A stretch of DNA of 64,000 nt from CAZGCA01 sp964524145 (GTDB taxonomy: Bacteria; Hydrogenedentota; CAZGCA01): positions 1 through 64,000 of the forward strand of contig CAZGCA010000005.1 of assembly GCA_964524145.1 (NCBI GenBank), in the 5' to 3' direction. The notes under the pieces were generated by a model that made no database searches, was not told where the DNA came from, and saw only the letters and a list, made by a program, of their open reading frames with translations. Shown piece after piece: positions 16,560 through 26,200 of the stretch; the first letter of the stretch is position 1; each line of letters begins with the position of its first letter. Both the position numbers and the translations under genes were made by a program.

Positions 16560-18517
16560 GGCGACCCGTTCTCAAGGGGGTGAACCTCAGTATTCGGGAA
16601 GGGGAGTGTCTGGCGGTCGTGGGACCGAACGGCTGTGGCAAATCGACGCTGCTGCGGGCTATCGCCGGTCTCGAACAGCCCGACACCGGCGAGGTGCGAT
16701 TGCCGAACCGGATGACGGTGGGGTTTCTGCCTCAAGAGATGAACCTGGACGTGGGGCATCCGGTCCAGGAGGAGTTGCTGGACGCGTTCGTCGAGGTGCA
16801 GTCGGCTCTCGAGGAAATGGCGGTGCTCGAGGAGCAGATGGGGGGGACGGATCCCGATTCCCATGAGCACAAGGCCGTTCTCCGGCGTTACGCCGAGTGC
16901 TCGCACTTCGTTGAACACCACGACGGGTATGCTCTCGAGGCGCAGACGCAACGTGTCGCGGCGGGACTCGGGTTCTTGCCCGGGGACATGTCCCGGTCGT
17001 GCCGGGAGTTCTCGGGCGGCTGGCAGATGCGCATCCTGCTGGCGAAACTCCTGCTGCGCAAGCCGGACCTGCTACTGCTCGACGAGCCGACCAACCATCT
17101 CGACCTCGAATCGACATTATGGCTCGAACAGTGGATCAATGGATGCGGACGGACGGTGGTGATGGTGTCGCACGAACGCGCTATGATGGACCGGCTCACG
17201 GACCGCATCGTCTGCCTCGAACAGGGCAAGGCGGACGTGTATACGGGAGACTACTCTGACTATCTCGTCCAGAGCGAACGCAAACGCCAGGCACAATGGG
17301 ACGCCTATGAGCACCAACAGAAAGAGATCGCCGCAATCAAGGCGTTCATCCGGCGGTTTCGCGCAAACGCCAGGCGTGCCTCTCTGGTGCAGAGCCGAAT
17401 CAAGCAACTCGATAAGATTGAGCGGATCGAGCCGCCGTTTCATCCTACGGCGATACACTTTGACTTTCCCGCCGCGCCGCGCAGCTATCGGGACGTGGTG
17501 ACATTGACCGGTCTCGGTCACGCCTACGGCGACTGCCGCGTCTTCTCGGAGATTGACCTCACGATCCGCCGGGGCGAAAAGGTCGGCTTGGTCGGCGTGA
17601 ACGGCGCGGGCAAGTCGACGCTGCTGCGCATCATTGCCGGGCAGGAGACACCGACCGAGGGCGAGTGCCGCATCGGCAGAAACGTCAACGCAATCCACTT
17701 CGCGCAATACGAGACCGCCACTCTCGATTCGGACACGATGTTGCTCGCGGCCGTCGAAGCGACCGCTCCGCCGGGCCAGGCGCAACGAGCGCGCGACCTG
17801 CTCGGCGCTTTCTTGTTCACGGGGGACGACGTTCGGAAACCGCTCCGGGCATTGTCAGGAGGCGAGCGGACGCGGTTCCGCCTGGCGCGAACCCTCTTCA
17901 GTCCGGCCAACCTGCTTCTGCTCGACGAACCCACGAACCATCTGGATGTCTCGTCACGGGCCACCGTCGAGCAGGCGTTGCAGGCGTATACCGGCACAGT
18001 TGTCGTCGTCTCCCACGACCGTGTGTTGATGGACCGTGTCACCGACCGGATCGTGGAGATCGAGAACGGCGCCATTCGGGCGTATCCCGGCAAGTACAGC
18101 GATTATCTGGCATACAAGGAACAGTTGGTCGCCGGCGAGTCACGGAAGGACGAATCGTCTGCCCGGGAAGAACGTCGCAGTGGAATCACTGCGAAGGCAA
18201 CGCGCATCAGCGAGCGGGAAGAACGCAGGACGCGGGCACGTCGCCTTCGCGCCACGGAGAGAAAGGTCGAAGAGATTGAGCGGGAGATCGAACGGCACGA
18301 AGCCCGTCTGGCCGAATTGGACGAAGCCATGGCCGATCCGGCGGTCGCGGCCGATTACGACCGGCTCGGCCCGCTCTCCGACGAACAGCGCCAACTTACA
18401 CAGGAACACCATGAATTGTTGGAGGAATGGCACACCCTGCACGAAGAGCTTCAGGCGTTGAAGAACCAAGATGGGCTCGAATTAGAAACTGGTCTGCCAG
18501 GAGAAGGACGGCCGTGA
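16523..18517 (+). CDS. ABC-F family ATPase (Uup/YheS type)
   Basis: 664 residues with two ABC domains on one chain and no membrane segments. The first has Walker A GPNGCGKST (residues 34-42), signature FSGGW and Walker B LLLLDEPTNHLD; the second has GVNGAGKST, LSGGE and the same Walker B. The linker between them (about 240-310) is the Arg-rich helical arm that reaches the peptidyl-transferase centre, and the C-terminus (about 550-650) is a charged coiled coil. ABC-F proteins act on the ribosome in translation quality control or antibiotic protection. Its stop overlaps the start of a GGQ protein (TGATG), a coupled pair that points to ribosome rescue. Confidence 0.93.
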   Translation: MISVDNVHVSLGGRPVLKGVNLSIREGECLAVVGPNGCGKSTLLRAIAGLEQPDTGEVRLPNRMTVGFLPQEMNLDVGHPVQEELLDAFVEVQSALEEMAVLEEQMGGTDPDSHEHKAVLRRYAECSHFVEHHDGYALEAQTQRVAAGLGFLPGDMSRSCREFSGGWQMRILLAKLLLRKPDLLLLDEPTNHLDLESTLWLEQWINGCGRTVVMVSHERAMMDRLTDRIVCLEQGKADVYTGDYSDYLVQSERKRQAQWDAYEHQQKEIAAIKAFIRRFRANARRASLVQSRIKQLDKIERIEPPFHPTAIHFDFPAAPRSYRDVVTLTGLGHAYGDCRVFSEIDLTIRRGEKVGLVGVNGAGKSTLLRIIAGQETPTEGECRIGRNVNAIHFAQYETATLDSDTMLLAAVEATAPPGQAQRARDLLGAFLFTGDDVRKPLRALSGGERTRFRLARTLFSPANLLLLDEPTNHLDVSSRATVEQALQAYTGTVVVVSHDRVLMDRVTDRIVEIENGAIRAYPGKYSDYLAYKEQLVAGESRKDESSAREERRSGITAKATRISEREERRTRARRLRATERKVEEIEREIERHEARLAELDEAMADPAVAADYDRLGPLSDEQRQLTQEHHELLEEWHTLHEELQALKNQDGLELETGLPGEGRP

Positions 18518-18867
18518 TGTCGGTGCGAATCCCGGACTCTGACGAAGAGCTCCTTGCCGAGTGCGATGTGGAGACGTTTTGCGCCAGCGGGCCGGGTGGG
18601 CAGAACGTCAACAGGCGGGAGACCGCCGTGAGGCTTCGCCACCGGCCCACCGGAGTCGTTGTTACATGCCAGCAGGAGCGCAGCCAGTACCGCAACAAGC
18701 AGATTGCGGTGCAGCACTTGCGCAGGAAACTCGAGCGGCGGATGCAACGTCGCCGCCGCCGCATACCGACTTCCATGCCCGGGATCGTGCGCGAACGAAT
18801 CCTCGCCCGCAAGAAACGTCACGCTATGAAGAAACGGCTGCGCAAACCGCCCGCCGGCGATGAGTAG
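18517..18867 (+). CDS. Peptide chain release factor-like protein (GGQ, ArfB-related)
   Basis: 116 residues from the ATG at 18517, which overlaps the ABC-F stop by one base. It holds the peptidyl-hydrolase signature SGPGGQNVNRRETAVRLRHR near residue 20, then CQQERSQYRNKQ, and ends in a very basic tail (RRMQRRRRR, KKRHAMKKRLRK). It lacks the codon-recognition domains of RF1/RF2, so it is expected to hydrolyse peptidyl-tRNA on stalled ribosomes like ArfB/YaeJ or mitochondrial C12orf65. The coupling to an ABC-F gene supports a joint role on stalled ribosomes. Confidence 0.88.
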   Translation: MSVRIPDSDEELLAECDVETFCASGPGGQNVNRRETAVRLRHRPTGVVVTCQQERSQYRNKQIAVQHLRRKLERRMQRRRRRIPTSMPGIVRERILARKKRHAMKKRLRKPPAGDE

Positions 18868-18947
18868 CAGATGTCATTGCGCCGGATCAGACGCTGCGGG
18901 CGTGTTGACTCGCAGAATGGCCCACACCAGAATGCCTGGACGCGGCC

Positions 18948-18976
18948 TTGCCATCATATCGTTCATGGTCTATAAT
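18948..18976 (+). promoter_or_regulatory. Sigma70-type promoter of the molybdenum hydroxylase genes
   Basis: TTGCCA (18948-18953) and a perfect TATAAT (18971-18976) with a 17-base spacer, 73 bases ahead of the ATG at 19050. The 182-base gap from 18868 holds nothing else I can identify. Confidence 0.75.
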
Positions 18977-19049
18977 CCCTTTGCACAGGGATCTTGTTCA
19001 GCTTAACGGCGCACTCGTGGGCAGGAAATGGTTCTAGCGGAGACTGGCC

Positions 19050-19532
19050 ATGGACGTTACAATTACCTTCACCATTAACGGCGAGGAGAGAACCGTCACG
19101 ACAGACGCGCAACGGCCTCTTCTCGACGTCCTAAGGGAGGATCTGGACCTCACCGGTACGAAATACGGCTGCGGTGAGGGATGGTGCGGTGCGTGCACGG
19201 TGTTGATGGACGGCGAACGCGTATTGTCCTGCGTCACGCCGGCGGCCAAGGCCGACAAACGATCGATCACCACCATCGAAGGGCTTGCTGCCGGCGATTC
19301 GTTGCATCCCGTTCAGGAGGCGTTCGTCGCGGAAGGGAGGATTCAGTGCGGGTATTGCACACCGGGCATGATCATGTCGGTGGTGGCGCTTCTCGAGAAG
19401 AGTCCCGACCCGACGGACGAGGAGATTGTGGACTGGATGAACGGCCACATATGCCGATGCTGTGGTTATCCCGAAATCCTGGCCGCCGTTCGCCGCGCAG
19501 CGGCGCGCAGTGCGGAGGTGCAGGCAGAATGA
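19050..19532 (+). CDS. Molybdenum hydroxylase small (2Fe-2S) subunit
   Basis: A 160-residue protein of the xanthine-dehydrogenase-family iron-sulfur subunits. The N-terminal plant-ferredoxin-type cluster is bound by YGCGEGWCGACTVL (with a later Cys in VLSCVTP). The C-terminal four-helix domain carries the second cluster in QCGYCTPGM and GHICRCCGYPEI, whose last Cys pattern is RCCG rather than the usual RCTG. It passes electrons from the molybdopterin subunit that overlaps its stop codon (ATGA). Similar two-subunit enzymes include isoquinoline 1-oxidoreductase (IorA) and aldehyde dehydrogenases. Confidence 0.93.
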   Translation: MDVTITFTINGEERTVTTDAQRPLLDVLREDLDLTGTKYGCGEGWCGACTVLMDGERVLSCVTPAAKADKRSITTIEGLAAGDSLHPVQEAFVAEGRIQCGYCTPGMIMSVVALLEKSPDPTDEEIVDWMNGHICRCCGYPEILAAVRRAAARSAEVQAE

Positions 19533-21703
19533 GCACATATCTTGCGGACAAAGAGCTGCTGGAACCGGAACTTCATGAGGCTTGTGAGCAACCGCGGGAG
19601 CGTGTCGAGCTGAGCCGCCGCACGTTCGTGAGCCTGCTTGGAGCCGGCCTGCTGATCTCGACGACTCATGGTGTCGCGGCTGCCCAACGCAGATCGAGCC
19701 GAGGAAGAGCACGGCGGACGGTGGCCGCTCGGCTTCATATCGGGGCAGACGGCACGATCACCGTCATGACAGGCAAGGTCGAGGTGGGCCAGGGATCTCG
19801 AGCGCAACTCACGCAGGCTGCTGCCGAGGAGTTGCGCGTCCGCGTCGCGCAAATTCGGTTGGTGATGGGCGACACGGATCTTGTCCCCGATGATGGCATA
19901 ACGGCGGGGAGCCGGACAACGCCTTCGACCGTTCCGGCAGTGCGCAGAGGGGCCGCCACGGCGCGGGAGCTGCTGATCGACATGATGTGCGACCGCTGGC
20001 GCGTAAAACGCAGCGCGGTGGCGGTACGGGACGGCGTCATTATACACCAAGCGTCGAACCGGTCGAGCACCTACGCCGAGCTTGCCACGTTGAAGGACGT
20101 CGCGAAGGCTCTCGAGAGCGCTATACCCAACGATGTCGAGGTTACGCCGGTGAGTGAGTGGGAAGTGCTCGGAACGTCGGTCCCCAAGCCGAACCTGCGG
20201 GACATTGTGACGGGAGCGCACCGTTACCCGTCGGACGTTGTGCGGCCCAACATGTTGTACGGCAAGGTTTTTCGTCCGCCCTCGTACGGTGCAACGCTTG
20301 TCTCGGTCGACCTCTCCGAAGCGAAAGCCATGGAGGGCATGATCGTTGTCCGCGACAAGGAGTTTGTCGGATGCGTCGCTCCCACGTTGTTCCGCGCCGA
20401 GAAGGCCGTCAAAACCATTGCTAAAACCGCAAAATGGGACACGGTTCCGCAACCGTCCAGCAGGGAAGTCTTCTCTTATCTGAAAGAGCATGCCCAGCCC
20501 CCCGGCCGCAGCGACAGGCGCAGGGCGGGCTCCGGAGCGAGAGGGTCCGTTGAGAAAGGGCTTGCGAACGCGAGCAAAGTACTGCGCCAAGTGTACAAGG
20601 TCGCCTACGTTCAACACGCTCCCATGGAACCCCGGGCCGCCGTGGCGGAGTGGAGCAACGGCAAACTGACGGTATGGACGGGCTCGCAAAACCCATTCGG
20701 CGTGCACGGGGAGCTGGCGCGGGCGTTTCGCATTCCCGCGGAACGGGTTCGAGTGATCGTGCCCGATACGGGCGGCGGGTTTGGCGGAAAGCACAGCGGC
20801 GAAACCGCAGTGGAAGCGGCTCGTCTGGCCAAGGCTTCCGGGCGGCCGGTGTCCCTCAGATGGTCCCGGCAGGAAGAGTTCACCTGGGCCTATTTCCGGC
20901 CCGCGGCGCTCATCGAGGTTCAGGCCGGATTGGATGCGAACGGTTCGCTGGCGGCCTGGGAGTTCACGAACATCAACTCGGGAGGCGCGGCACTTGTGTC
21001 GCCATACGAGATTGCCAACACGAAGCATCAGTTCTTGCGTTCCGATTCTCCTTTGCGACAGGGTTCATACCGGTGCCTCGCCGCCACGGCCAACAATTTC
21101 GCTCGCGAATCGTTTATGGACGAGCTTGCCGTCGCTGCCGGCGCCGACCCTCTCGAGTTCAGGCTTGCCCATATTGGCAACGACAGGCTGCGCGCCGTCC
21201 TCGAGACGGCTGCGAAAGAGTTTAGCTGGAGCCGGCGCAAAGCGGAAACCGGTCCCAGTATAGGCGTCGGATTAGCGTGCGGTACTGAAAAGGGATCCCA
21301 CGTTGCGGCGTGCGTGGAGGTGGAGGTCGACCGCGACAACGACAAGATTGTGGTGCGCCACGTTTGCCAGGCGTTCGAATGCGGCGCGATCCAGAACCCG
21401 GCCAATCTACGGTCCCAGGTGGAAGGGTGCATCATCATGGGGATGGGTGCAGCCTTGACCGAGGAGATGGTATTCAAGAACGGCAAGATTCTCAACGCCT
21501 CGTTCGGCAGCTACAAGGTGCCGCGGTTCAAAGACGTTCCCAAATTCGATATCCACCTCCTCGACCGACCCGACATTCCCTCTGCCGGCGCGGGGGAAAC
21601 GCCCATTATCGTGATCGCTCCCGCCATTGCTAACGCTGTCTTCGATGCAGCAGGCGTCCGCATCCGCTCTATGCCCATCTTGCCCGCGCTGAACCAGGCG
21701 TAG
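19529..21703 (+). CDS. Tat-exported molybdopterin-binding hydroxylase large subunit (IorB-like)
   Basis: 724 residues from the ATG at 19529. The N-terminus has a twin-Arg signal (SRRTFVSLLG followed by a hydrophobic stretch), so the complex is folded in the cytoplasm and exported. The molybdopterin-binding regions read GKVEVGQGSRAQLTQAAAEE near residue 80 and PDTGGGFGGKHSGETAVEAA near 415; GAGETPIIVIAPAIANAVFDA is the C-terminal motif with the catalytic Glu (GAGE). The arrangement matches isoquinoline 1-oxidoreductase beta subunits and periplasmic aldehyde oxidases with no FAD subunit, which pass electrons to a cytochrome. The substrate is unknown and no maturation factor is nearby. Confidence 0.9.
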   Translation: MSTYLADKELLEPELHEACEQPRERVELSRRTFVSLLGAGLLISTTHGVAAAQRRSSRGRARRTVAARLHIGADGTITVMTGKVEVGQGSRAQLTQAAAEELRVRVAQIRLVMGDTDLVPDDGITAGSRTTPSTVPAVRRGAATARELLIDMMCDRWRVKRSAVAVRDGVIIHQASNRSSTYAELATLKDVAKALESAIPNDVEVTPVSEWEVLGTSVPKPNLRDIVTGAHRYPSDVVRPNMLYGKVFRPPSYGATLVSVDLSEAKAMEGMIVVRDKEFVGCVAPTLFRAEKAVKTIAKTAKWDTVPQPSSREVFSYLKEHAQPPGRSDRRRAGSGARGSVEKGLANASKVLRQVYKVAYVQHAPMEPRAAVAEWSNGKLTVWTGSQNPFGVHGELARAFRIPAERVRVIVPDTGGGFGGKHSGETAVEAARLAKASGRPVSLRWSRQEEFTWAYFRPAALIEVQAGLDANGSLAAWEFTNINSGGAALVSPYEIANTKHQFLRSDSPLRQGSYRCLAATANNFARESFMDELAVAAGADPLEFRLAHIGNDRLRAVLETAAKEFSWSRRKAETGPSIGVGLACGTEKGSHVAACVEVEVDRDNDKIVVRHVCQAFECGAIQNPANLRSQVEGCIIMGMGAALTEEMVFKNGKILNASFGSYKVPRFKDVPKFDIHLLDRPDIPSAGAGETPIIVIAPAIANAVFDAAGVRIRSMPILPALNQA

Positions 21704-21786
21704 GGCACGCTGCAGCCTGAAAACACGTTTCTTGAAGAACCATTAAGAAGACCGGACCTCCTCTGCGCCGTTGCGCAGCCGTGCAA

Positions 21787-21816
21787 TTGACTTGGCGTTA
21801 CGCAGAGGTGTATAAT
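21787..21816 (+). promoter_or_regulatory. Sigma70-type promoter of the PTS IIA gene
   Basis: TTGACT (21787-21792) and a perfect TATAAT (21811-21816) with an 18-base spacer, 37 bases ahead of the ATG, followed by a GGAGGAAAGG ribosome binding site. Confidence 0.8.
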
Positions 21817-21852
21817 AGAAGCCATCGTAGACGGAGGAAAGGGTTATTCTTG

Positions 21853-22359
21853 ATGGGTAGTGTTTCTGATCTGCTTGGTAAGCGTTCGATATTTACTGAC
21901 CTGCAGTCGCGCACAAAGCAGGACGCGCTGGAGGAAGTCGCCGAGACGGTCTGCAACAACATCGAGTGGCTTGACCTCGCAAGGTTGCTCGAGGTCGTTC
22001 ACGACAGAGATCGCGTGTGCAACACCGCTATGGGGCGGTGCATAGCGTTCCCGCATGCGAGGCTCAAGGAAGTGAAGGAGATGACCGTTGCGGTCGGTCT
22101 CTCGGCCGAAGGGATAGAGTTTGATGCGACTGACGGCCAACCGGTACACTGCGTCATCTTGCTCGTAACGCCCGAACAATTGCCGAGCGACTATCTCGAC
22201 GTACTCGCATTGTTTGCCCGCATAGGGAGAGATGAACACAAGATGCACAAGTTGCTGAGTGTACGGTCCCCCGCAGAGCTGATTGCCACTATCAAGGAAT
22301 TCGAGACGTCCGAGGAAACCGCGACGAGCACATCCCCGCAGCCCGGCGGCAGTTCGTAG
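21853..22359 (+). CDS. PTS IIA-like nitrogen-regulatory protein (PtsN type)
   Basis: 168 residues from the ATG at 21853, set by a GGAGGAAAGG ribosome binding site and a perfect promoter just upstream. The fold of fructose/mannitol IIA domains is clear: DLLGKRSIFTDLQSRTKQDA opens it, IAFPHAR carries the phosphorylated His (H68), and PVHCVILLVTPEQLPSDYLDVLA closes the core. It has about 15 extra C-terminal residues rich in Ser/Thr/Pro. No HPr, EI or permease gene is close, which fits a regulatory PTS-Ntr protein rather than a transporter part. Confidence 0.88.
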   Translation: MGSVSDLLGKRSIFTDLQSRTKQDALEEVAETVCNNIEWLDLARLLEVVHDRDRVCNTAMGRCIAFPHARLKEVKEMTVAVGLSAEGIEFDATDGQPVHCVILLVTPEQLPSDYLDVLALFARIGRDEHKMHKLLSVRSPAELIATIKEFETSEETATSTSPQPGGSS

Positions 22360-22663
22360 CAAACTGGTGTGAGCCGCCGCCACTCCGCAACAGCTTCCTG
22401 ACCGATGCGCTAATCGGGACACCCGTCTGGCGCAAGCGCTCACCTACCCCAATGAACAGCAATTCACACCACACAAAGTCCGACCATGGGCGGGAGCCTT
22501 CGAAAGTGACAATTCAGCGAAAAAAGATTTGACATGACCCCCCTTGACAGGTTAGAATTACCTTGGAACTAAGATTTGTACTAAAATTGTTCCGCAACGG
22601 TTGAGAAGATGGTTGGAAGGGAGAAGGGTAAGAAGTACACCGGGAGTAGGAGGAGTATGAAGG
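22360..22663 (+). other. Intergenic region before the response regulator
   Basis: 304 bases without a gene. They hold the promoter at 22529-22558 and a leader of about 100 bases ending in an AGGAGGAG binding site with an overlapping four-codon frame (ATG at 22657) just before the real start. I see no terminator or RNA gene in the first half. Confidence 0.5.
22529..22558 (+). promoter_or_regulatory. Sigma70-type promoter of the two-component genes
   Basis: Consensus TTGACA (22529-22534) and TAGAAT (22553-22558) with an 18-base spacer. A second TTGACA at 22544 is too close to the -10 to pair with it. Confidence 0.7.
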
Positions 22664-23248
22664 ATGGCTGAACAGAGAGCATATACGACTTTTGAGGCGG
22701 CAAAGATCTGCCATGTGACCCACCACAGCATCAAGAACTGGATCAAACAGGGCTTGATCAAGGCGTCCCGCACGCCGGGGGGGCACTACCGTATACTCGA
22801 AAAGGACCTGGACGCCTTCCGGCGCGAGTACGACATGTTCCCGCCCGAGGAAGGTCCCACCAAGAAGCGGGTGATGATCGTCGATGACGAGAAAGATGCG
22901 CTCGATCTCATGGAACGCATCCTTGCAGAAGAGGACTGCGAAGTCATCAAGGTGAGCAACGCAACCGAGGTTGGGCTCAAAGCGGCGCAGCTCATGCCGG
23001 ATCTGATACTGTTGGACTTCCTCATGCCGGAGGTCAACGGGTTCGAGGTCTGCACAGCGCTCAAGAACAACGAACAGTCCCAGAACATCCCCATAATGGC
23101 GGTGACGTGTCTCACCAAGGAGGAGGATATCGAGCGCATATTCGCCTGTGGTGTGGACGAATACCTCGCAAAACCGTTCAAGGTCGGCGACTTGCTTGAC
23201 AAGGTCAGGGACCTCCTTTCAAGAGAACCAGCCAGACACTTGCGGTAA
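22664..23248 (+). CDS. Response regulator with N-terminal excisionase/MerR-type HTH
   Basis: 194 residues. Residues 6-55 are a BldC/MerR-like winged helix (TFEAAKICHVTHHSIKNWIK, then SRTPGGHYRI). Residues 69-190 are a receiver domain with the acidic pair in IVDDEKDA, the phospho-accepting D118 in LILLDFLMPE, the Thr in MAVTCL and the Lys in YLAKPF. The order DNA-binding then receiver is the reverse of most response regulators. The hybrid kinase gene begins 11 bases downstream, so this is its likely partner; no output targets are visible. Confidence 0.9.
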   Translation: MAEQRAYTTFEAAKICHVTHHSIKNWIKQGLIKASRTPGGHYRILEKDLDAFRREYDMFPPEEGPTKKRVMIVDDEKDALDLMERILAEEDCEVIKVSNATEVGLKAAQLMPDLILLDFLMPEVNGFEVCTALKNNEQSQNIPIMAVTCLTKEEDIERIFACGVDEYLAKPFKVGDLLDKVRDLLSREPARHLR

Positions 23249-23259
23249 CAAACGAAGCG

Positions 23260-26200
23260 ATGGTTCCGAAAAGAGCCAAGAAGAAGTCACCGGGCAGCAT
23301 CGAGAAGAGGATCTCGAAGTCGATCATCTGGGTCGGCATCGTGCCAATGCTGCTTGTTGCGGTTGTGGTCGGGGTAATCAGCGTCACTATCATGCACCGG
23401 TCTGCCCTGTCGGAGCTCGAAGGCAAGGCGAGCATGCTTGCAGAGGCGCTCGAGATGGCCATCGGGGTTCGGATCCAGGTCAGCGAGACAATTGCCAAAG
23501 CGCCGGAAGCCATTGAGGCACTCGCGATTCGGTCGGATGCCGAAGAGGCGGAGTACACAGGTGATCGTGAGCAACTACAAGGCTATCTTGACCTCCTTGT
23601 AGCCGATCGAGAGCATCTGGGGATCTCATTGGCTGACACACGTGGCGAAATCATTGTTTCGGCTGGCAGCCCGATCAATCAGGATATGCCGGGCCAAGTG
23701 CTTAACCAACGCCGTGATCAGTTCCGTCGCGGAAGAGGTGCCGTCGCTGATGTGGATTTCGACCCGCTCACGAAGAAGTACTATTGCACGATTATGGCGC
23801 CCGTAATCGATCCGCTGGACGGGAAACTGCTCGGGATTGTCTGTGACGACGTCGATGTGCAGGTACTGGTAGCGTTCCTGTTTCTACATGAGACCCGGTC
23901 AGAGGACGTCGTGTCGGTCGTGTTTCAGATGGGTGAGAATGCGTTGGCCTTCAGACCGAGTGCGACCGACGAGGACGTGCTCCCAAGCCCTCTCGCTCAA
24001 TCTCTGGTAGGCAGAATGCAGTCCGAGCGTTGGGGGTCCGTCGTCATGTCAGCGGAGCCCAAGAGCGGCAGGCTGTATATGGGCTACTCTCGGATAAACG
24101 TGCCGGTGGCGGCGTCAACGCTTTCGGTGGGGATACCAGGGCTCTATCTGATGGTGGAGCGGAGCTTTCAGGACGTCTTCCAGAGGCTGCTGCCGATACT
24201 TATCGCGACGGTTCTGGCAGGATGTGCAATGGTGATAACCTTCTATCTCAAAGAGAACCGCCGCGTCCACGCTGACATTGTGACACCCATCTCATTGCTT
24301 AATGAAGGGGCGCAGATAATCGGTCAGGGCGACCTCGAGCTCAAACTGCAGATCCATACCGGTGACGAGCTTGAGGAGCTGGCGGGCTCGTTCAACCGCA
24401 TGGCTCTCGACCTGAAGAGCAACATCCACCAACTTGAAACGAGCGAGGAGAAGTACCGGACTCTCGTTACATCCATGATGGAAGGGATATACCAGACCGA
24501 TGCGTCAGGCAAGGTGACGTTTCGGAACGACACGGCGGCACAGATATTCGGATACGAGAGATTCGAGGACGGTCTGGGCGTTGATGTGCGGAGCCTTTTT
24601 CTCGAGGAGATCGATGCGGCACAGTTTGACAGCGAATTGCGGTCGAAAGGCTACGTCGAGCGGTTCCGGTGCTGGGTCAGGCGCACGGACGGCCAAGCGA
24701 TATGCATCGAGCTGTCCACAAACGTCCTGCGAGCAGAGAACGGCGAACCTACTGCGACTGAGGGGATATTCGGCGACGTCACCAAACGCATAAGACTCGA
24801 GCACGAGGCGAAGGAGAAGGCCAACAGGATCGCCGTCATCAACGAGATAACCAACGCCATCAACTCGAGCATCGATATCGACAGGGTGTACGAAACCATC
24901 GCGACCGAGGTGCGCAAGCTGGTCGTGTTCGACTGTGCCAGCGTGACCGTGCGCGGAGAGGATGGCCGATTCGAACGGTCTTTGCTCTGGCCGCGAAGAA
25001 ACGGTGGGCACAACGGTACGCCCTCGCAAAAGATAAGAGGTGAGTCGGGCCTGTTGTGGGTGCTCGAGCACGGCAAACCCCTCATCATAGAGGATGTGAG
25101 AGAGGACGACGCGTTCTCGGGACCGATAGACATGTGGGACGGCGAGATGCTGTCGTGCGTCTTTGTCCCGCTGTCGTCGCGCGAACACACGATTGGCTCG
25201 TTCGAGATGGGGAGCAAAACCCCGCAAGCGTTCTCACGTCACGACGTCGAGATACTCGAGCAGATCGCAAGTCAAGTTGGCGTCGCGGTCGAGAACGCAC
25301 GCCTGTTCCAGAATCTCGAGCAGTCATTCGAAGAGGTCAAACGGGCCCGCACGAAGCTTGCGCAAGTGAACGAGGAACTAAAAACACTCGACCAGATGAA
25401 GACCAACCTGCTCTCGAACGTGTCGCACGAGCTGAGGACACCCCTGGTCTCGGTGATGGGCTACACTGACATGATACTCAACGAGAAGGTGGGGGCGATC
25501 AATAATACTCAGAGGGAGTACATGAGTATATCGCTTCGCAACATTGATCGGTTGGTGACCCTGATAGACAACCTGTTGGACTTCTCCCGGCTGTATCGCG
25601 GGACCGAAACGGTCCTTTTCGAGCGGTTCGACCTGCTTGAGGCGACCAGAGCGAGTGTGCAGTTGATCCGGCCGGCAGCAGATAAGCGGTCAATAACAGT
25701 CGAACTCAAGTCATCAGAGGACGACGTCGAGGTTGAAGGAGACAAGGCCAAAATCGGTCAGGTCTTTGACAACCTGCTGTCGAACGCGGTCAAGTTCAAC
25801 CACAATGGCGGCACCATCACCGTCCAGGTTCGAAAGGACGGTGCCGGCAACGCCGAAGTCGCCGTTAGCGACACGGGCATAGGGATACCGGATGAGGCCT
25901 TGGGCAAGGTTTTCAACAGGTTCTACCAGTACGACAGCTCGTCGACAAGAAAGTACGGGGGAACAGGGATAGGGCTTTCAATTGTCCAGGACATTGTTCG
26001 GCTGCACGGTGGCCGCATATTCGTTACCAGCAAAGAGGGTGAAGGAACGACGTTCACGTTCAGCATCCCGCTGGCCCGAAGCGCGACGGAGCAGCAGCCC
26101 GGGGTGAAGCAAGTCGATTGGCTTGTGCAGCTCATATCGAGTGACACGTCTCTGAGTACCGCAGTGAAGTCGTACCTTGCCGATGCGGGATTCAATGTTG

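Noticed and set aside
19466..21028. Minus-strand open frame of 520 codons opposite the molybdenum hydroxylase
   Set aside because: Antisense shadow of a gene with all its motifs; no binding site or protein-like segment.
22544..22558. Second TTGACA (22544-22549) as the -35 of the regulator promoter
   Set aside because: It is only three bases from the TAGAAT; the TTGACA at 22529 has the proper 18-base spacing.
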